Shown: positions 50,006 to 59,277 of the stretch, in pieces
How positions within the stretch are numbered: position 1 is the first letter of the stretch
Layout: the number at the start of each line of letters is the position of its first letter
DNA from: Acidovorax sp. A1169
GTDB taxonomy: Bacteria; Pseudomonadota; Gammaproteobacteria; Burkholderiales; Burkholderiaceae_C
DNA length: 64,000 nt
Assembly (NCBI RefSeq): GCF_030704685.1
Contig: NZ_JAUZDX010000008.1
Span: 1 to 64,000 of the forward strand
Reading direction: 5' to 3'
Translations under genes and position numbers: made by a program
Notes under the pieces: generated by a model
The model's input: only the letters and a program-made list of their open reading frames with translations
Databases searched by the model: none
Told to the model about the DNA's origin: nothing

Positions 50006-50763
50006 GTGTACTCCACGCCTCCATCAAGGCTGAAGACCGTTCCGGTCACCTTTTTGCTGGCGTCCGACAGGAAGAACAGGCAAGCCCAGGCAACGTCTTC
50101 CGTCTGCCCCACGTCCAGTGGATAGCGTTTGCGGATGGCATCGAACCAATCTGCGTCGATGGTGGTGAGGGGCGTCTGGACGATGCCTGGCGCCAGCGCA
50201 TTGGCACGGATGCCACGCTTTGACAGTTCCAGTGCCAATGGGCGCATGGTGCCAATCAAAGCTGCTTTCGATCCCGCGTAGGGACCGAGGCCAACTGTGC
50301 CTGTCAAGGCCGCTATGGACGAGAGGAAAAGGATGGAGCCACCTGCGCGGATGGCGGATCGGCTCAGCAACTGGCGCGTGAGAACCATGGGGGCGATATA
50401 GTTGGTCTCCATTACCTCGCGCAGAAAACCGTCTCCGACCATCTTCATCGGTGACAGGCCGCGGATGCCCGCACTGTGGACGACGCCATCGACGAGGCCG
50501 CAATCCACGACCAGTTGTCGTAGCGCGGACATGTCGGTCAAGTCAACTGGCAGGGCCTGGTGGCCAGTGCTAGCGAGCGAATCCACAACGGACTGTAGCC
50601 GCTGAGCATCCCGTCCCGTCAGCACCAGCTGAGCGCCAGCTTCCGCGCAACTGAGCGCCACGGCGCGCCCTATGCCCTGCGACGCACCGGTCACCAGGAT
50701 CCTCTTGCCTTCGAGTCCGTACAGGCCGCGGGCAGCTGCGGTGAATGGGTTGGAGGTGGTCAT
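50002..50763 (-). CDS. SDR-family 3-oxoacyl-ACP reductase-like oxidoreductase
   Basis: The 253-residue protein has the NAD(P)-binding TGASQGIG near 26-33, the catalytic Ser-Tyr-Lys set (LFLSSIAALTG and YAGSKAAL) and a FabG-like end SLDGGVEYT. In a cluster with an ACP and a FabH-like synthase it may reduce the 3-oxoacyl-ACP to a 3-hydroxyacyl chain. The ATG at 50763 overlaps the upstream SDR stop by 4 bp. The longer frame is not supported by homology. Confidence 0.91.
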   Translation of the reverse strand: MTTSNPFTAAARGLYGLEGKRILVTGASQGIGRAVALSCAEAGAQLVLTGRDAQRLQSVVDSLASTGHQALPVDLTDMSALRQLVVDCGLVDGVVHSAGIRGLSPMKMVGDGFLREVMETNYIAPMVLTRQLLSRSAIRAGGSILFLSSIAALTGTVGLGPYAGSKAALIGTMRPLALELSKRGIRANALAPGIVQTPLTTIDADWFDAIRKRYPLDVGQTEDVAWACLFFLSDASKKVTGTVFSLDGGVEYT

Positions 50764-51557
50764 GTTCGCATGGGGATGCCAAGGCCTCCGTCCACTGTCA
50801 GGGTCGTACGGGTGATCCAGCGGCTCGCATCGGACAAGAGGTAGCAGATGGACGAGGCGATATCGGCCGGGACAAGACGGCCCAGGGGGGTCAGGTCGAT
50901 CTTGTCGTCCATACCCGCCAGTGCCCCCAGGCCTTGCAGCATGGGGGTCTCCACATAGCCCGGTGCCACGCAATTGGAGCGAATGCGAAGTTTCGCCTGC
51001 TCGAGTGCCAAGGTGCGTGAGGCGGCTTCCAGTGCCGCCTTGGACGCTGCATAACCGGCGGCAGCCTGCGGTGCAGCGTTCGCGGACAGTGCCGTCACGT
51101 AGACAAGCGATGCTCCGTTGCGGATCCGCTTCTTGTAGAGCAACCGTTGCGTCAGCAGAATGGGCGCCAAGTAGTTGACGGACAGCATCTTTTCCAAATG
51201 CGCCTCATTAGCCATGCGCAAAGGGACAAGCGCGGCAATGCCCGCGCAGGAAGCAAGCCCGTCGTATCCAGGTGAGGCTTCCATCAGGGCCTCTCGTGTT
51301 TCCGCCCTCGAGAGATCGCCCGCAATGGCAGTGTGGTCCTTGCCGGCCAATGCAGCATGCACTGCCGACAGCCTGTCCTGATCGCGGCCATTGATCACCA
51401 GGCGTGCACCGAGTTGGGCGCATAGTTGGGCAGTCGCCGCACCGATGCCTGATGAGGCTCCGGTGACTAGAATGACCCGTCCCTCTAAGGAAAAGGCATC
51501 CGTTGAGGCAATAGGGCGATCGCGGGATGGCTTAGTCGAATCGATGGGCTGGCTCAT
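50760..51557 (-). CDS. SDR-family oxidoreductase (second copy)
   Basis: The 265-residue protein has TGASSGIGAATAQL near 34-47, the catalytic YAASKAALEAASR lysine and tyrosine, and an active-site Ser region ALSANAAPQAAAG that is altered: the usual SS before the catalytic turn reads VTALSAN, so the Ser is retained by one residue. The end shows TLTVDGGLG. It is the second of two adjacent SDRs and may act on a different acyl or sugar intermediate. ATGA overlap joins it to the FabH-like gene. Confidence 0.89.
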   Translation of the reverse strand: MSQPIDSTKPSRDRPIASTDAFSLEGRVILVTGASSGIGAATAQLCAQLGARLVINGRDQDRLSAVHAALAGKDHTAIAGDLSRAETREALMEASPGYDGLASCAGIAALVPLRMANEAHLEKMLSVNYLAPILLTQRLLYKKRIRNGASLVYVTALSANAAPQAAAGYAASKAALEAASRTLALEQAKLRIRSNCVAPGYVETPMLQGLGALAGMDDKIDLTPLGRLVPADIASSICYLLSDASRWITRTTLTVDGGLGIPMRT

Positions 51558-52591
51558 GAAATCAGCAGAGGAGGAAACTGCGCATCGGCAATGTCCAGTA
51601 TGCAGGTGCCCCACGACAGGCCTATGCCAAAGCCTGCGAGCGCCACCCGGTTCTTGCTGCTCCCTAGCGCTTCATGAATGCGCGCAGTCATCGTGACCGG
51701 AAGCGATGCCCCGCTGGTGTTGCCGAAGTCGTGCAAGGTGGAGGGGACTTTTTCCACCGGCAGACCGAGCTTCTTGCGGATTGTTTCGTTGATCATCCGG
51801 TTGGCTTGGTGGAAGATGAAGTAGTCCACGTTGTCGGGCGTCATGCCGGCATACTCGAGAACACTGCGGACGGATGGCGGCACCCGTTGCGTGGAAAAGC
51901 TTAAGACCGCTGGTCCATCAAGGATCAGGTCGGACGCCCAGTGGAGGAGACCATTCCCATCTCGCGTGGGAATGACATGGTTTGGACCGAACGGCTCGCG
52001 ATGGCCCCCCACTGGCAGCATGATGGCCTTGTGGCCGCTTCCATCGCTGTTCAGGTCGAAGTACATCGGTGCAGCATCGGGCGAAAACTCCAGTGCCGTG
52101 GCCGTTCCTGCATCGGAGAACAGAGGATCGTCGACCGTGGCGCAGCGGTCACCGACCAGGACGAGGCCCTTCTTGATTGCTCCGGATGCGATCATGCTCC
52201 CGAGGATGTGGAGCCCGAAAGGATACCCCGAACAACCCAGGTTGACATCGAATGCAATCGTGGCATGGGACAGCTTCAACCGATCCTGCAGGATGATGGC
52301 GGTCGCGGGGATCAAGTAGTCTGGTGACTGTGTCACGACTATCAGTGCATCGACCTCTTCGCGTTTCCAGTCCAGCGACTCAAGCAGTTTTTCTGTGGCC
52401 TCAAAGGCCAGATCCGAAAAGGTTTGCCAAGTGGGGCAGATGCGGCGCTGATGGATACCGATATTGCGCACCAATCGCTCGCGCTCGGAGCGCATCGAAG
52501 CAGGGCAGTCATCCAGGTTCGACAACACCCGCTTGGGGACGCAACTGGTCATGCCCGCAAAGCGGACGTTGTGGAGTGTGGAGAGGCCCAT
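51554..52591 (-). CDS. FabH-like 3-oxoacyl-ACP synthase III
   Basis: The 345-residue enzyme has the thiolase-fold triad of KAS III: Cys120 in NLGCSGYPFGL, His261 in FHQANRM and Asn291 in FGNTSGASLPV. KAS III enzymes condense a CoA-linked starter with malonyl-ACP. With the ACP encoded 6 bp upstream, a short acyl chain such as 3-oxobutanoyl could be made for attachment to an amino sugar, as in the viosamine systems of Pseudomonas. Confidence 0.93.
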   Translation of the reverse strand: MGLSTLHNVRFAGMTSCVPKRVLSNLDDCPASMRSERERLVRNIGIHQRRICPTWQTFSDLAFEATEKLLESLDWKREEVDALIVVTQSPDYLIPATAIILQDRLKLSHATIAFDVNLGCSGYPFGLHILGSMIASGAIKKGLVLVGDRCATVDDPLFSDAGTATALEFSPDAAPMYFDLNSDGSGHKAIMLPVGGHREPFGPNHVIPTRDGNGLLHWASDLILDGPAVLSFSTQRVPPSVRSVLEYAGMTPDNVDYFIFHQANRMINETIRKKLGLPVEKVPSTLHDFGNTSGASLPVTMTARIHEALGSSKNRVALAGFGIGLSWGTCILDIADAQFPPLLIS

Positions 52592-52597
52592 GGTGCT

Positions 52598-52822
52598 TCA
52601 GCCGAGCAGTTTGTACAGATCTGAGACCGTGGCGCAGTTCTTGAGGTCATCGCCCACGATAGTCTTGTTGTAGTCCACATCGAACATGACGATGATACCC
52701 AGCGCCGCCAGCGAGTCCCACTCCGGCAGGTCGCTCAACAAGGTCTCGGGCGTGATGTCGACGGGGACCTGGAAGTCTACGGCGATCAAGAAGTTTTCAA
52801 TGAATTGTTCAATGGTTGGCAT
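52598..52822 (-). CDS. Acyl carrier protein
   Basis: The 74-residue protein is acidic and has the phosphopantetheine serine at Ser37 in EWDSLAALGI, flanked by helices typical of ACPs. It differs from the primary AcpP (DSLDTVE is absent), so it is a dedicated carrier for this cluster. It lies between the aminotransferase and the FabH-like gene. Confidence 0.92.
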   Translation of the reverse strand: MPTIEQFIENFLIAVDFQVPVDITPETLLSDLPEWDSLAALGIIVMFDVDYNKTIVGDDLKNCATVSDLYKLLG

Positions 52823-52927
52823 GATTTCCCTCGTTATGTTGTGGCGCCACAGATAGGTTCTCTGGTGGCTCCGCTATCTTATTCCGTGACCCCTCTGTCA
52901 GCGCTCGGGCCTGAGAATCTTTCCATG

Positions 52928-54037
52928 TCATGGCTGTGCCGCGATGATGTGGACTATGCGCTCCACCTCGTCCGTCGTGAGCGCTGGATAGATGGGAAGA
53001 CACAACACTTTTTCTGCTGCATTGACCGCGCACGGAAGGTTGTCGAGTGCGGCAGAGGGTAGCTCCCTGTACATGGGAAAACTCGGAATGAGCGGATAAA
53101 AGTAGCGGCGGCCATGGATACCTTCATCCTTGAGCCTCTGGTAGAGCGCATCTCGGCACAACGCATATTCTGGGCCGACAAGGATCGGAAAGTATGCATA
53201 GTTCACCTGCACGTTCGGCGGACCGCGAAGACAGCGGATACCCCGAACAGACTCAAGCCCCGCGCGGTAGGCTGCATCGACCCGTTGGCGCTCAGACAAG
53301 GCCCGATCGATGTGCTGGAGCTGGAGCATCCCGAACGCGGCATTGACTTCGCTCATCTTGCCGTTGATGCCTGCAGCCACCACCGTGGTTTCATTCACGA
53401 ATCCGAAATTCTTCAGGTAGTCGATGTGCTGCTTGGTCTCGGCGTCGGGGCAGATGATGGCCCCGCCTTCAAAAGTGTTGAAGACCTTCGTGGCATGAAA
53501 GCTCACAACAGACAGGTCGCCGTGGCGCAAGATGCTACCGCCTGTGTCGCGCACGCCAAATGCATGCGCGGCATCGTAGATGACCTTGAGCCGGTGTTTA
53601 TCGGCGATCTTTTGAATGGCATCCACGTCGCAGGGATGACCATAGCAGTGAACAGGCATGATCGCCGAGGTGGACTCCGTAATGGCCGCTTCGATCTTGC
53701 CTGGATCGAGGTTGAGCGTGCCAGGATCGACATCAACGAAAACGGGGCGGATGCCATTCCAGAGAAGAGAGTGGGCAGTCGCGACAAAGGAATACGGGGT
53801 GGTGATGACCTCTCCCTGGACTCTCAACCCCTGGAGAGCTGTCATCAGCCCCAGCGTGCCATTGGAGAGCAATGCTAGATGCTTGACGCCAAGATACTTG
53901 CACAAGGCCTCTTCCAGTTGCTGATGGAAAGGGCCGCCATTGGTCAGTATCTTGTTGTCCCATATCTTTTGAAGATAGGGGATGAACTCTTCGATGGGCG
54001 GCAAAAGGGGTTGAGCAACGTAGATGCTTTTTGTCAT
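52928..54037 (-). CDS. DegT/DnrJ/EryC1/StrS nucleotide-sugar aminotransferase (VioA-like)
   Basis: The 369-residue PLP enzyme shows LLPPIEEFIPYLQKIWDNK at 11-29, TNGGPFHQQLE, the sugar aminotransferase NGTLGLMTAL turn and the PLP lysine Lys184 in SFHATKVFNTFEGG. The SFHATK-FNT-EGG form is characteristic of VioA/FdtB/QdtB-type enzymes acting on dTDP-keto-6-deoxysugars. It is the first gene of the minus-strand cluster. The long upstream in-frame extension has no homology, so the ATG at 54037 is used. No sugar nucleotidyltransferase or dehydratase gene is nearby; RmlA/RmlB products from elsewhere would be needed. Confidence 0.92.
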   Translation of the reverse strand: MTKSIYVAQPLLPPIEEFIPYLQKIWDNKILTNGGPFHQQLEEALCKYLGVKHLALLSNGTLGLMTALQGLRVQGEVITTPYSFVATAHSLLWNGIRPVFVDVDPGTLNLDPGKIEAAITESTSAIMPVHCYGHPCDVDAIQKIADKHRLKVIYDAAHAFGVRDTGGSILRHGDLSVVSFHATKVFNTFEGGAIICPDAETKQHIDYLKNFGFVNETTVVAAGINGKMSEVNAAFGMLQLQHIDRALSERQRVDAAYRAGLESVRGIRCLRGPPNVQVNYAYFPILVGPEYALCRDALYQRLKDEGIHGRRYFYPLIPSFPMYRELPSAALDNLPCAVNAAEKVLCLPIYPALTTDEVERIVHIIAAQP

Positions 54038-54931
54038 GAAAACGCCGCGTTGTCTTGTCGCCGTATCGGGTAGCCACTGGTCAGTGGAATCCAAGCCCGC
54101 TTTCGGGTCCTCGTATCTCTTTTGCGGCCGATTGCACTCCCAGAAAAATGTATCCGAGGGCTTTTCGGCAAGGCTCTCAATGTACACGACCCATCGCCTC
54201 TTGTTCCACGGCTTAGCAGAAGCAATTGGCAGGCCAGCCAGAGTATCCAGAATTGCCAGTGCATCGCAGCATGGTGGCGCGCATCTGCTGCAGTGCGTGC
54301 CTTGATTGCATGTGTCAATTTGCGCCAAACAGGCACGCGGTGCCTCAAAAAATGCAAAATTGTCAGAAAGTGGCCAAGCCTGGGAGCCAATTTGGGAGCA
54401 TATTTTTTGGAGCAATGCGTGGTCAATACGGACCAAATGCCCGTGAAGAGCGGCGCCTGCTTTGTTCCTACCACCTAGGCCTAGTGCGCAGCCCCGGTCC
54501 ACATGCCTGACACGCGCCATAGATCATCAATGGGGAAATCTGCACGGCCGTCTGAGCTTCCATCTCAACTCAGTCTGGCCAAGGGTCTCCTTCGCTGCGA
54601 TGCAGGTGATTCCCTTCGTGTGGGGAGCCGGGCGCTGGCTACCTCAAGCTCTGCCCTCACCCGCGTGAGGGCGGGGCACGGAGAATCAAATCACTGGTCC
54701 GCATTGCGACCTGGATGCCTGCAACGCACAGTTCCCCACGCCGCCCTTCTTTCATGTGCCGGCTTCGTTGATTGTCAGCGGCGCCCCCTGTTACCAGAAC
54801 TATCAGTCAAGTCCCTCAACTCTGCTCGCGTCTTTTGTATAAGCGACTACTGACCGGCACGAATTCACGGCTTTTCCAATTTGCGGCTAATAATTTAAAT
54901 TACCTTGAAAAATAGATCCATTGGAGTGCCA
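54038..54931. other. Noncoding region upstream of the glycan cluster
   Basis: This 894-bp stretch lies between the aminotransferase start and the stop of the GT-C-like gene, both on the minus strand. It must hold the promoter of the 12-gene cluster. The frames seen here look like composition-driven shadows. Structured elements are the hairpin at 54653-54672, a CTAGGCCTAG palindrome at 54475-54484 and a CAAAATTGTCA word near 54355 shared with the region at 42075. Confidence 0.5.
54653..54672. terminator. Hairpin in the intergenic region before the glycan cluster
   Basis: GCCCTCAC and GTGAGGGC form a perfect 8-bp stem with a CCGC loop. No T-run follows on either strand, so it may be a regulatory structure or a weak terminator of the GT-C-like gene transcript, 260 bp beyond its stop. 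Confidence 0.4.
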
Positions 54932-56794
54932 TCAGTGTTGCACTGCTGCAGGCCGTCTTAGCGCCAAGGGCGTTAGCAATATGCGGCATGCGGTCGAAGG
55001 TGCAGCAGCATCGAGCAATATATAGGTATAGGGATGGGATTGACTTTGCGTTAATACACACAAATTTTTCTTGAGTTCGGACGCGCTAGCGGGGTCTGTG
55101 GACTCAAACAAGATTTTGAATCTTACAGTTTGAGAATTGGAGTTGTCCAATTCAGCTTCCCTGATTATACTGGATGCGATCAGTCTCGATGGAAACCAGT
55201 TCGCCAACATAAGAACATTCCCAGGGCCCTCTGACATTATCGAGCCCGAAACCTGAAGGCGATTGCCATCAAGAACCATCTCAGGAGTGGGTCCTGTGTA
55301 TACGTCTGCCATTGGATGAGCCCCTGGCATGAGCATGCCCCTCTCGGCATGAAGTCTATTCAGCGCGGCATCACGCTCCGCTGGAGCAAGTGTCAGTAAA
55401 GGCTTGAAGCAGTGGCATTCTCGATCCCAGGCCTGTGCTACAGCGTGTTCTTCAGGCGTGCTGGGAATCGTGCGTAGAACTTCTAGCGGCTCTCCCTCCA
55501 CGTGGCCTTTTCGATGCAAGGCTTCACGGGCTGCATACGTGGCAAAGGTTAGATATACTGGGCTATTGAATTCTGCTGGTACCCAATACCTTACCCCTTC
55601 AGGGGGCTGAAGCAACATGCGGGAATGCGCGTCGAACATTGCCTCGCGCTGTTGATCGCCTTCGCGGAGGATCGTCGCTTGCCAAACCACAAAAATAACA
55701 AAAAACAGGCAGGCGATCCATTGCAGGCGCTGAAGACTTTTGCTCCAGGGCATAGCCCAAATCAGACACATGAGAAGCCAGGGTGCCCAGACGTAGCGTG
55801 CATGCAATTCCCAGGGGGGGTTGCTACTTGCTAGAAAAACTAGCGGCGTTAACGTAGCAATCAATGCTGCAGCGCAAACCATTAGCCGAACGTGAGTACC
55901 CGAAGCAAGGGTTCCCGCGAAAAATGCCAAAACAACGACGAAAAGAGGCGCTATGCTGCGCATGCCCTCCCCAAGCAAAGCACCCGGAATTGCGGCCATG
56001 CTTTGAAAAAGCCGGGCGGGCTCCCAACTACCACTCCCTCCGCCGTAATAGCCCCCAGCGTCGCCAAACAGCAGAAGGCGAGCGATCGTGTAGGCCAGCG
56101 CCACCAGCAAGACGGGGGCTGTACAAACCGCCACGTTTCGCGCGGAACGCATTAGCACCCACGAAACAACGAGCCACATCAAAACCCATGGAACATAAAT
56201 TTCCTTGCAGAGGCACGCCAAACCATAGAGCAGTGCGCCCGCGCAGCTTAGAATCAGTGTCTTGCCGCGAGAGGCTCCATAAGCTTTCACCCCACGGACT
56301 TGCATCAGCAGTCCGAGGCTTGCAAATACCAAACCATCCAGATAGTGCCCAACCATTAACTGCTGGGCCATCTGAAAAGTGGGCGCACCGATCAGCAACA
56401 AACCTGGAGCCAGCCATGCGCGGGATGCTGGAAGCCATTGCCTCAGGAGTGCATAAAGCGCTGCAGCGGCCGCCCAAAGCGATATGAGATGGTGGGCATA
56501 GTACAGCCGTGCGTCGGCACCGAAGAGCGCGCCGTTGACGTAGTAAAGGAACAGGTTCCAGGGTGCGAACTGGTTGCCTGATACCGACAGAAGGACTTCC
56601 GGGTCAAGGAATAGAGCGGTCCAGGAATACTGGGTGGTGTGCAGTAGATGCAGGCCGTCATCCCAGCGCCAGGAGCCCGACAGTGCGCTATGGTGAAGCG
56701 CAATGGTCAAAAGGGCCAGTGACGCGAGCGCGAAAAAATCGCTCCAGTAAGGCCAATCGCGTTTCACGTGCCTCCAATAAAAATTCGAAACCAT
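54932..56794 (-). CDS. Polytopic membrane protein, GT-C-glycosyltransferase-like
   Basis: The 620-residue protein has about 10-12 membrane segments to residue ~400 and a soluble C-terminal part of about 220 residues with a Cys-pair-like CHCFK near 475. After the first membrane segment comes SGSWRWDDGLHLLHTTQYSW, with a DD in the first outer loop as in GT-C lipid-linked-sugar glycosyltransferases. A role in transferring sugars at the outer face of the inner membrane is inferred. The ATG at 56794 (MVSNFYWRHVK) is chosen; 56848 is an alternative. Low GC fits the accessory region. Confidence 0.72.
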   Translation of the reverse strand: MVSNFYWRHVKRDWPYWSDFFALASLALLTIALHHSALSGSWRWDDGLHLLHTTQYSWTALFLDPEVLLSVSGNQFAPWNLFLYYVNGALFGADARLYYAHHLISLWAAAAALYALLRQWLPASRAWLAPGLLLIGAPTFQMAQQLMVGHYLDGLVFASLGLLMQVRGVKAYGASRGKTLILSCAGALLYGLACLCKEIYVPWVLMWLVVSWVLMRSARNVAVCTAPVLLVALAYTIARLLLFGDAGGYYGGGSGSWEPARLFQSMAAIPGALLGEGMRSIAPLFVVVLAFFAGTLASGTHVRLMVCAAALIATLTPLVFLASSNPPWELHARYVWAPWLLMCLIWAMPWSKSLQRLQWIACLFFVIFVVWQATILREGDQQREAMFDAHSRMLLQPPEGVRYWVPAEFNSPVYLTFATYAAREALHRKGHVEGEPLEVLRTIPSTPEEHAVAQAWDRECHCFKPLLTLAPAERDAALNRLHAERGMLMPGAHPMADVYTGPTPEMVLDGNRLQVSGSIMSEGPGNVLMLANWFPSRLIASSIIREAELDNSNSQTVRFKILFESTDPASASELKKNLCVLTQSQSHPYTYILLDAAAPSTACRILLTPLALRRPAAVQH

Positions 56795-56993
56795 TCGACA
56801 CACGAATGACAGCGTCCAGGGTGGGAGCCGGTGACAGAACCCCGGCATTCAGCGAGGGCGCCGGTCGGAAACGGACTTGCTTAGCCCCTTACGATTGTAA
56901 CTAGCGCGTTGCGCTGGGGATTGCTGCGGACGACGCAGAACTTGCACCCCGGGAGGGCGTCAATAGCCAGGATTTGCTGTAACGGCCATGGCT

Positions 56994-57509
56994 TCAATTT
57001 TCTGCGGCCACAGCAAATCTTCCTGAACGACCTCCATGCTTTTCCAGCACTCGGACCTCGTGCACAGACATTCCCCGATCCACGGCCTTGCACATGTCGT
57101 ATATGGTCAGCAAGGCGATCTGCACCGCCGTCAACGCTTCCATCTCGACGCCGGTCTGGCCGATGGTCTCCACCGTTGCCGTGCATGCGATACCTACAGT
57201 GCCAGGATACTGCATGCCAGCCACCTCAAACTCCACCGCCACCCGCGTCAACGCCAGTGGATGGCACAACGGAATCAGATCACTGGTCTTCTTCGCCGCC
57301 TGGATGCCGGCAATCCGTGCAATACCCAGCACGTCGCCCTTCTTGGCAGTGCCGGCCTCGATGATGGCCAGCGTGGCGGGCTGCATCTCGATGCGGCCCG
57401 TGGCAACCGCGATGCGGTGGGTGGCAGGCTTGGCGCCCACGTCCACCATGTGGGCTTGGCCTTGGGCGTCGAAATGGGTGAGCGTTGGCGTTGTGGTCGG
57501 GATGGACAT
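56994..57509 (-). CDS. moaC: Cyclic pyranopterin monophosphate synthase
   Basis: The 171-residue MoaC acts in molybdenum-cofactor synthesis after MoaA. It shows [21 protein letters not shown] near 9-29 (20 residues: [20 protein letters not shown]), [28 protein letters not shown] with the conserved Cys-His near 95 and [20 protein letters not shown] near 113. The ATG at 57509 is used because the longer frame needs a TTG. It marks the return to core genes after the island. Confidence 0.96.
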   Translation of the reverse strand: MSIPTTTPTLTHFDAQGQAHMVDVGAKPATHRIAVATGRIEMQPATLAIIEAGTAKKGDVLGIARIAGIQAAKKTSDLIPLCHPLALTRVAVEFEVAGMQYPGTVGIACTATVETIGQTGVEMEALTAVQIALLTIYDMCKAVDRGMSVHEVRVLEKHGGRSGRFAVAAEN

Positions 57510-57612
57510 GGAGGGGGTCGCTGGAGTCGGGCTGTCGGCAGGGGGCTGCAATTTCTTGGTAACCAGTTGAATCGCTGGGGAAACACTGGAGGGTCAGGGC
57601 ATCATACGGTCC

Positions 57613-59277
57613 ATGCGGAAAATCCCAAGCGTGGCGACCCTCCCCACCCTGCCTCTTCAACCTGTTTGTGGCCCGGCAGCGGGCAACCATACTGGTGTGG
57701 CCCACACGCTGGCTTCAAGGGAAGTCCGCGTGGGGACCGGGCGCCAGGTCCCCCGGGCGCACCGCCTCTGGCGTCCGCGCGCGGTGGTGACATCCCTGGT
57801 GCTCGCCCTGGCCAGTACGGCCATTCTCCCTGTGCGTCTGGCCCATGCCCAACTCCCCACCCTGGGCGATGGCAGCGAGCTCACCACCAGCGGCGAGCGG
57901 CGCCTGGGCGACCGCATCATCCGCGAGCTGTACCGCGACCCCGACTACATCGACGATGCCGTGCTGTCCGAGTATGTCCAGAGCCTGTGGCTGCCCTTGA
58001 TGGCGGCGGCGCGCAAGCGCGGTGAACTCTCGCCGGAGCTGGACGAGCGCTTTGCGTGGGAGATTCTGCTCGGGCGCGACCGCTCGGTGAACGCCTTTGC
58101 GTTGCCGGGCGGCTACCTGGGTGTGCACTTGGGCCTGATCGGCGTGGTGACTTCGCGCGATGAACTGGCCTCGGTGCTGGCCCATGAGCTCAGCCACGTC
58201 ACACAGCGCCACATCTCGCGGCTGATCGCGCAGCAGAGCAAGCAGACACCCTTGCTGCTGGGCGCCATGATCCTCGGGGCCCTGGCTGCGAGCAAGAACC
58301 CAGGTGCCGCGCAGGCCATGGTGGTCGGGGGGCAGGCGCTGGCCATGCAGACGCAGCTCAATTTCTCGCGCGACATGGAGCGCGAGGCCGATCGCGTCGG
58401 CTACGGGCTGATGGAGCCCGCAGGATTCGCTCCCCAGGGCTTCGTGAGCATGTTCGACAAGCTGCAGCAGGCCAACCGCATCAACGACAACGGCTCCTGG
58501 CCCTACCTGCGCAGCCACCCGCTGACCACGCAGCGCATGGCCGACATGCAGTCGCGCCTGCCGCCGGGCAAGGCGCAGCAGCCCGTACCCGCCTCCACGC
58601 AGGAGCACGCCATGGCCTCCGCGCGGGCGCGGGTGCTCTCCAATCCCGGGGTGGACACCCAGCGCCAGTGGATCGCCGAACCGGCCAGCACCGGCTTTGC
58701 CGGCCAGAGCGCGGCGCGCAAGGCCGCCATCCTGTATGCCTCGGCCCTGGGCAGCAGCCAACTGCGCGATGCGAAGTCGGCACGCGCGACCTGGGCGCTG
58801 CTGGAGGCGCAGGTCCGTGGCGACCTGCCAGCCCAGCGGCTGGCGCAACTGCTCAAGGCCGAAATCGAGCTGGCCGCCGGCGATGCCGACGCGGCCATCG
58901 CTGCGCTGCCTGCAGGCGCCAGCGACCACCGGCCGGAGCTGCTGCTGCGCACCCGCGCGTTGCTCAAGCTCGGCCGCTCGGGCGAGGTCACGGGGGCGCT
59001 GCAGACCTGGATCGCCAACCACCCGCGGGACGCCACCGTGTGGCAGCTGATGGCCACGGTGTGGCAGGCCAACGGCCAGCCCCTGCGCGCTGTCCGCGCC
59101 GAGGCCGAGGCCCATGCCACGCGCTATGACTATGCCGCAGCGGTGGACCGTTTCAAGGCGGGGCAGGACCTGGCCAAGCGCAGCGGTGCGTCGGCGGACC
59201 ACTTCGAGGCGTCTATCATCGACACCCGCCTCAAGGCCATGGAATCACTTCTTCGTGAACAGGCCGCCGAGCGCTGA
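57613..59277 (+). CDS. M48-family metalloprotease (BepA/YfgC-like)
   Basis: The 554-residue periplasmic protein has a basic N-terminus and a hydrophobic signal near 58-78 (VVTSLVLALASTAIL). The zinc site is His191-Glu-Leu-Ser-His195 in LAHELSH, with the third ligand region EREADRVGYGLM near 255. The C-terminal half (about 340-550) has TPR-like helical repeats. This is the BepA/LoiP layout, which degrades or refolds outer-membrane proteins. The start at 57613 gives a long pre-signal stretch; an internal start could be correct. Confidence 0.92.
   Translation: MRKIPSVATLPTLPLQPVCGPAAGNHTGVAHTLASREVRVGTGRQVPRAHRLWRPRAVVTSLVLALASTAILPVRLAHAQLPTLGDGSELTTSGERRLGDRIIRELYRDPDYIDDAVLSEYVQSLWLPLMAAARKRGELSPELDERFAWEILLGRDRSVNAFALPGGYLGVHLGLIGVVTSRDELASVLAHELSHVTQRHISRLIAQQSKQTPLLLGAMILGALAASKNPGAAQAMVVGGQALAMQTQLNFSRDMEREADRVGYGLMEPAGFAPQGFVSMFDKLQQANRINDNGSWPYLRSHPLTTQRMADMQSRLPPGKAQQPVPASTQEHAMASARARVLSNPGVDTQRQWIAEPASTGFAGQSAARKAAILYASALGSSQLRDAKSARATWALLEAQVRGDLPAQRLAQLLKAEIELAAGDADAAIAALPAGASDHRPELLLRTRALLKLGRSGEVTGALQTWIANHPRDATVWQLMATVWQANGQPLRAVRAEAEAHATRYDYAAAVDRFKAGQDLAKRSGASADHFEASIIDTRLKAMESLLREQAAER

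Noticed and set aside
54038-54520. In-frame N-terminal extension of the VioA-like aminotransferase
   Set aside because: Homology starts at the ATG at 54037, the usual start of this enzyme family. The extension has no domain and would consume the promoter region.
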